A stretch of 17,009 nt of DNA. Origin: Dehalococcoidia bacterium (GTDB lineage: Bacteria; Chloroflexota; Dehalococcoidia; UBA2979). Below are positions 13,897 through 17,009 of the stretch, piece after piece. Under the pieces are notes generated by a model. It made no database searches, had not been told where the DNA came from, and saw nothing but the letters and a program-made list of their open reading frames with translations. The position numbers and the translations under genes are program-made. Every line of letters begins with the position of its first letter. Position 1 is the stretch's first letter. The stretch lies in contig JABIST010000420.1 of assembly GCA_018700215.1 (NCBI GenBank), positions 1-17,009 on the forward strand, given 5' to 3'.

Positions 13897-14295
13897 CTAC
13901 CCGGTCGCCCCACCGGAGAGTTCGCCGGTGTCCAGGTAGGTGATCACCGCGCCCGCCGCCTCGTACGCATATGCGATGTAGATTGCAGACGTCAGCTCCA
14001 GCGGCTCCAGATGCTCGATTCGCGCGGCCACCGCGTCGCCGCCGCTCGCCACGGCTTCGTCATCCAGACCAAGCTGCAGTTCGGACAGCTCGCCGTCCTC
14101 ACCCACAATCACGCAGCCCAAGGGGCTGCCCGCGGGTGGCGGCACCTCAATCCCGTAGGTGAACATCGAGCCAGGGAATGGCGGCAGCGGGTCGATTTCA
14201 CCCACCAGGCGCCTCAGTAGTTCGCGCAGTTGTTCCGCGGCGCGCTCCACGATCGCATCGGCGAACGCGCGCTGTTCCAGGTGGTCTTCGGCCAT
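13897..14295 (-). CDS. Hypothetical protein of 132 residues
   Basis: I do not recognise a family. The start is ATG 14295 (MAEDHLEQRAFADAIVERA), with GAGAGGAG 7 nt upstream; a longer frame reaches 14394 but lacks start signals. The N-terminal ~35 residues look like an amphipathic helix, EQLRELLRRL. A strand-rich middle follows with GCVIVGEDGELSELQLGLDD, and a helical C-terminus with SAIYIAYAYEAAGAVITYL. There is no signal peptide; the C-terminal segment is moderately hydrophobic but contains tyrosines and a glutamate, so it is more likely a buried helix than a membrane span. It precedes the EamA gene by 42 nt and diverges from the PP2C-like/propeller gene. Confidence 0.7.
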   Translation of the reverse strand: MAEDHLEQRAFADAIVERAAEQLRELLRRLVGEIDPLPPFPGSMFTYGIEVPPPAGSPLGCVIVGEDGELSELQLGLDDEAVASGGDAVAARIEHLEPLELTSAIYIAYAYEAAGAVITYLDTGELSGGATG

Positions 14296-14420
14296 CAAGT
14301 CGCTCCTCTCGGCGCAGGCTCTGAACGATACCGCGCGGTCGGCTGCGCACAATCCGCTTTGCGACAGCCCGTCAATCCTGCGTCTCAGCTTCAAGGTGGT
14401 GTCTCGCTCTGTCGCATCGC

Positions 14421-14426
14421 TATGAT
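14421..14426 (+). promoter_or_regulatory. -10-like hexamer upstream of the PP2C-like gene
   Basis: TATGAT matches five of six consensus positions. No good -35 is seen at 16-18 nt upstream (the best is GTGTCT at 14399). It lies about 55 nt before the annotated start of the downstream gene, in the divergent intergenic region. Confidence 0.25.
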
Positions 14427-14480
14427 GATCTCCCGTTCGCGGTCAGGCGGGGCGCGGACGGGCAAGGGGTCGCCGCGTCC

Positions 14481-16532
14481 GTGCATGACATGGCGAATGG
14501 CTCCTCAACAGCGCGGGATATGTCGTCCCTTTCGGGGGACCGGGGGCCTATGGGCATCTGGGTTGGCCGCTATTCGATGGTCGCGGGCGAAGTCCGCGAA
14601 CACGGTCCCTGGCTCGTCGATCAGCTCCGCGACCGCGACGACGGCCACGTCCGTCTGCTGGTCCTGGCTGAACCTGCCGACGACCGTTCTGGCGAGTTCT
14701 GTGGTGAGGTCGCCGAGGCGGTCGCCGCGCTCTTCGCGCGCGAGGCCCTCTCGGTCACCGGTGGCCTGCTGCGCGCGCTGCGCCAGGCCCACTACAACCT
14801 CGCCGAGTGGAATCGCCGCTCGCTGCGTGAACACCAGGTCGCCGTTGGCCTCACGTGCGTGGCGATTCGTGACGGCGAGGCCACCGTTGCCCAGGTGGGT
14901 CCGGGGATCGTCTATCTCGTCGCCGGTGGCGAGGCTCGCCGCATTACCACGGAGGGCTACCCCGCCTCTGTCCCGCTGGGCGGTGAGCAGCCGATCGAGC
15001 CGCTGTTCACCACGGCCACCCTTCACGAGCAGCATCTCCTGCTGGTGAGCTCGTCGGTGGAGCGTGAGGCTGACGAACAGGCCGTGGTCCAGTCGCTGAG
15101 CGCCGGACCGGAGCGCGCGCTCGCAGATCTGTTCGGGCGCACGCGTGGCATCGCGGATCTCACGGCCGTGCTGATCGCTGATCTTGATATCGCCGAAGAC
15201 ACCCCGCCAGCGAACCCGTCCGAAGAATTCGTCGAGGGCCGCGAGGTGATCCTCGACCCGGTCGACTCTGGGTCAGACCATGCTGGTGCCGAGCGTGCCG
15301 CTACTGGCGTCGGCTGGCCAGAGCGCCGCCGTCCGGTGTCGCTCCCCGAAGTTCGGCGGGCCACCACGGTCGGTCGCTTCCGAGGCGCTCCGCCCGGCCC
15401 GGCGATCCCTCGTTGGGCCCAGCTAGGCGCGGGGTTGCTGGTCATCACCGCCTTGCTGTTCGCCGCCTGGACACTGCTGCCCGGCCTGCTTGAGCGCGAC
15501 GGCGCCTCGCGGGTGGAGGACGCGCTGCTCGCCGCTGAGCTGCAGATCGAGGCCGCTGCTGCCAGTGAGTCACCCGAGCTGAAGCGGCAGGCGCTGGAGA
15601 CCGCGAATACCGAGTTGGAACGTGCGCGCACCGTCGAACCAGACAACCTTGAAGTGGAGGCGGTCGCAGAGCGTGTCAGCGCACTGCTCGCCGTGCTCGA
15701 TGCGGTGGTGGAGCTGGACCAGCTCGAGCCGCTGATCCGCTTCGCGGGCGCGATCACCACCCCGCTCGAACCCGCCGCGCTGGTGTCCGGTGGCGGTTCG
15801 CTCTGGCTGCACGATGCCGAGCAGGGTCGCGTCTTCCGGATCGACCAGCAAGGCCAGTTCGAACCGGTGGAGGTCTATCGCGCCGGTGCCGAATACGCCG
15901 GGCTGCTGGCCGCCGCTCCGATCGCCCTGAACTGGGATCAGGCCGGTGAACGGCTGCTGCTGATCGACGCCGAGCGGCAGCTCTGGTCGATCGCTGATGC
16001 GGTACCGGCCGTGCCACTGGTGCTGCGTGGCGTCGATCAACTCGGCTCGGTCACCTCAATCGCCGCCTACGTGAGCAACCTCTACATCCTCGATGCCGCG
16101 TCCGGCGAGGTCTGGCGCTATCTTCCCGCCGGCGATGGCTACGATTCCGAGCGCTCCGGCCTGCTGGGCGGGATCGATCTCCCCGAAGCGACCGGTCTGG
16201 CCGTCGATGGTGACGTCTACGTGCTGGACGGGGGGACGGTCCGCCGGTTCCGCCAGGGCGAGGAACAGGCATCGCTCCTGATCGGGATCGACCGCCTGCC
16301 CGAATCACCGAGCGGGCTGACCGAGGACGTGATTCGTGCACTGGTCTATGTTGCCGATCGCGGCAACCATCGCATCGTCGTTGCCGACCGCGACGGCCTG
16401 TTCCTCCGTCAGTACCGTCACCCGGACTTCGATGACCTGCGCGCGATCGCCCTGTCCGCGGATGGCGAGACGCTCTACGTACTTGCCAGTGATGGCATTA
16501 CCTCGTTCGATGCCGTCGCGGTCACGCAGTAG
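14481..16532 (+). CDS. Membrane protein with degenerate PP2C-like domain and NHL-like beta-propeller
   Basis: The 683-aa product has four parts. Residues ~25-235 follow the PP2C/PPM fold pattern: a counterpart of the VADGMGG strand at 60-80, VAIRDGEATVAQVGPGIVYLV at 127-147, LLLVSSSV at 186-193 and GIADLTAVLIADL at 223-235. The four canonical metal or loop aspartate sites read AEP, VGPGI, SSS and ADLT, so the aspartates of ADG, GDSR, SDG and DN-T are mostly lost. A Pro/Arg-rich linker leads to one membrane helix at about 313-335. A charged helical, coiled-coil-like region spans ~343-418. The remainder is strand-rich, ending in VADRGNHRIVVADRDGLFLRQY, a canonical NHL repeat. The N-terminus would be cytoplasmic and the propeller outside. 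The start is uncertain: GTG 14481, ATG 14490, 14520 or 14550. tsaD follows 18 nt later. Confidence 0.8.
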   Translation: MHDMANGSSTARDMSSLSGDRGPMGIWVGRYSMVAGEVREHGPWLVDQLRDRDDGHVRLLVLAEPADDRSGEFCGEVAEAVAALFAREALSVTGGLLRALRQAHYNLAEWNRRSLREHQVAVGLTCVAIRDGEATVAQVGPGIVYLVAGGEARRITTEGYPASVPLGGEQPIEPLFTTATLHEQHLLLVSSSVEREADEQAVVQSLSAGPERALADLFGRTRGIADLTAVLIADLDIAEDTPPANPSEEFVEGREVILDPVDSGSDHAGAERAATGVGWPERRRPVSLPEVRRATTVGRFRGAPPGPAIPRWAQLGAGLLVITALLFAAWTLLPGLLERDGASRVEDALLAAELQIEAAAASESPELKRQALETANTELERARTVEPDNLEVEAVAERVSALLAVLDAVVELDQLEPLIRFAGAITTPLEPAALVSGGGSLWLHDAEQGRVFRIDQQGQFEPVEVYRAGAEYAGLLAAAPIALNWDQAGERLLLIDAERQLWSIADAVPAVPLVLRGVDQLGSVTSIAAYVSNLYILDAASGEVWRYLPAGDGYDSERSGLLGGIDLPEATGLAVDGDVYVLDGGTVRRFRQGEEQASLLIGIDRLPESPSGLTEDVIRALVYVADRGNHRIVVADRDGLFLRQYRHPDFDDLRAIALSADGETLYVLASDGITSFDAVAVTQ

Positions 16533-16550
16533 GGATTCAGGGCGAAACCG

Positions 16551-17009
16551 ATGCGCATCCTCGCAATCGAAAGCTCCTGCGACGAGACCGCGGCCGCCGT
16601 CGTCGTCGATGGTCGTCAGATCCGTTCCAACGTGATCGCCTCGCAGAGCGAACTGCACGCGGAGACTGGCGGCGTCGTCCCAGAGGTCGCCGCTCGCGCT
16701 CACCTGCGCGTCCTGATGCCGGTCGTCCGCCAGGCGTTGGCTGATGCCGAGGTCGGCTGGGACGAGCTCGATGCGATCGCCGCCACCGCCGGGCCGGGCC
16801 TGCCAGGCGCGCTCGTCGTCGGCTTCAACGGCGCGCGCGGCATCGCCTACGCCCGCGATCTACCGCTGATCCCAGTCGATCACATCGAGGGCCACGTCCG
16901 TGCCAATTGGCTGATCACAGAGAGTTCGACCGAACCGCCGCCGTTGCCCGCGATCGCGCTCGTCATCTCCGGCGGTCATACGGAGCTGTTGCTGATGGAT
17001 GAGGGCGGC
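16551..17009 (+). CDS. tsaD: tRNA N6-threonylcarbamoyladenosine transferase subunit TsaD (partial)
   Basis: TsaD (Kae1/YgjD) transfers the threonylcarbamoyl group to A37 of tRNAs reading ANN codons, working with TsaB and TsaE. The first 153 residues are present. They include MRILAIESSCDETAAAVV, VPEVAARAHL, the metal-binding H111-I-E-G-H115, and the ASKHA-type SGGHTELLL at 140-148. These are diagnostic. The gene runs off the right edge of the window, so roughly half of the usual ~340 residues is missing only because of the cut. The start is ATG 16551, 18 nt after the upstream stop, with a weak CAGGG SD, so co-transcription with the PP2C-like/propeller gene is likely. Confidence 0.95.
   Translation, partial: MRILAIESSCDETAAAVVVDGRQIRSNVIASQSELHAETGGVVPEVAARAHLRVLMPVVRQALADAEVGWDELDAIAATAGPGLPGALVVGFNGARGIAYARDLPLIPVDHIEGHVRANWLITESSTEPPPLPAIALVISGGHTELLLMDEGG

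Overview
The window is GC-rich, densely packed bacterial chromosome made mostly of housekeeping genes. There is no insertion sequence, CRISPR array, tRNA, rRNA or phage gene. The gene mix suggests a high-GC, Gram-positive-like deep lineage, most likely Chloroflexota (Thermomicrobia / Sphaerobacter-like): an AmaP/Asp23-type membrane protein beside scpB, a stand-alone SWIM zinc-finger protein, a DUF1122-like protein, a PP2C-like/beta-propeller membrane protein, and a class I FBPase paired with an archaeal-type FBP aldolase/phosphatase homologue. The lineage is an inference from gene content; no ribosomal marker is present.

Layout. 1-37: last codons of an upstream gene, probably a PASTA-domain protein. 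90-1388 (+): rimO. 1544-1863 (+): an isolated miniature transcription unit with a promoter, a CRP/FNR-like inverted repeat, a Shine-Dalgarno site, a 43-codon gene and an intrinsic terminator. 1909-3922 (-): amaP-like, scpB and a DUF503 gene as one operon, read towards that terminator. 4093-4656 (+): thpR (RNA 2',3'-cyclic phosphodiesterase), then a strong hairpin terminator and a small SWIM zinc-finger gene (4796-5041). 5067-7746 (-): folC then fabF. 7814-8557 (+): a DUF1122-like gene, divergent from folC. 8708-12937 (+): a tight five-gene run of class I fbp, an FBPA/P-family gene, rdgB, moaA and moaC. 12934-14295 (-): an EamA transporter and an unrecognised 132-aa protein. 14481-16532 (+): a membrane protein with a PP2C-like N-terminus and an NHL-like propeller. 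16551-end (+): tsaD, cut by the window edge.

The most unusual points are these. (1) The FBPA/P homologue encoded 3 nt after a complete class I FBPase keeps the family scaffold but has lost nearly all metal-binding and Schiff-base residues, so it looks like a conserved non-catalytic partner. (2) The 43-aa gene has its own control elements, and its product carries the same 10-residue motif, I-E-x-x-Y-N-x-x-L-G, near its N-terminus and at its C-terminus. (3) The PP2C-like/propeller protein has also lost the phosphatase metal aspartates. Comparisons with known families are from memory, without database searches.
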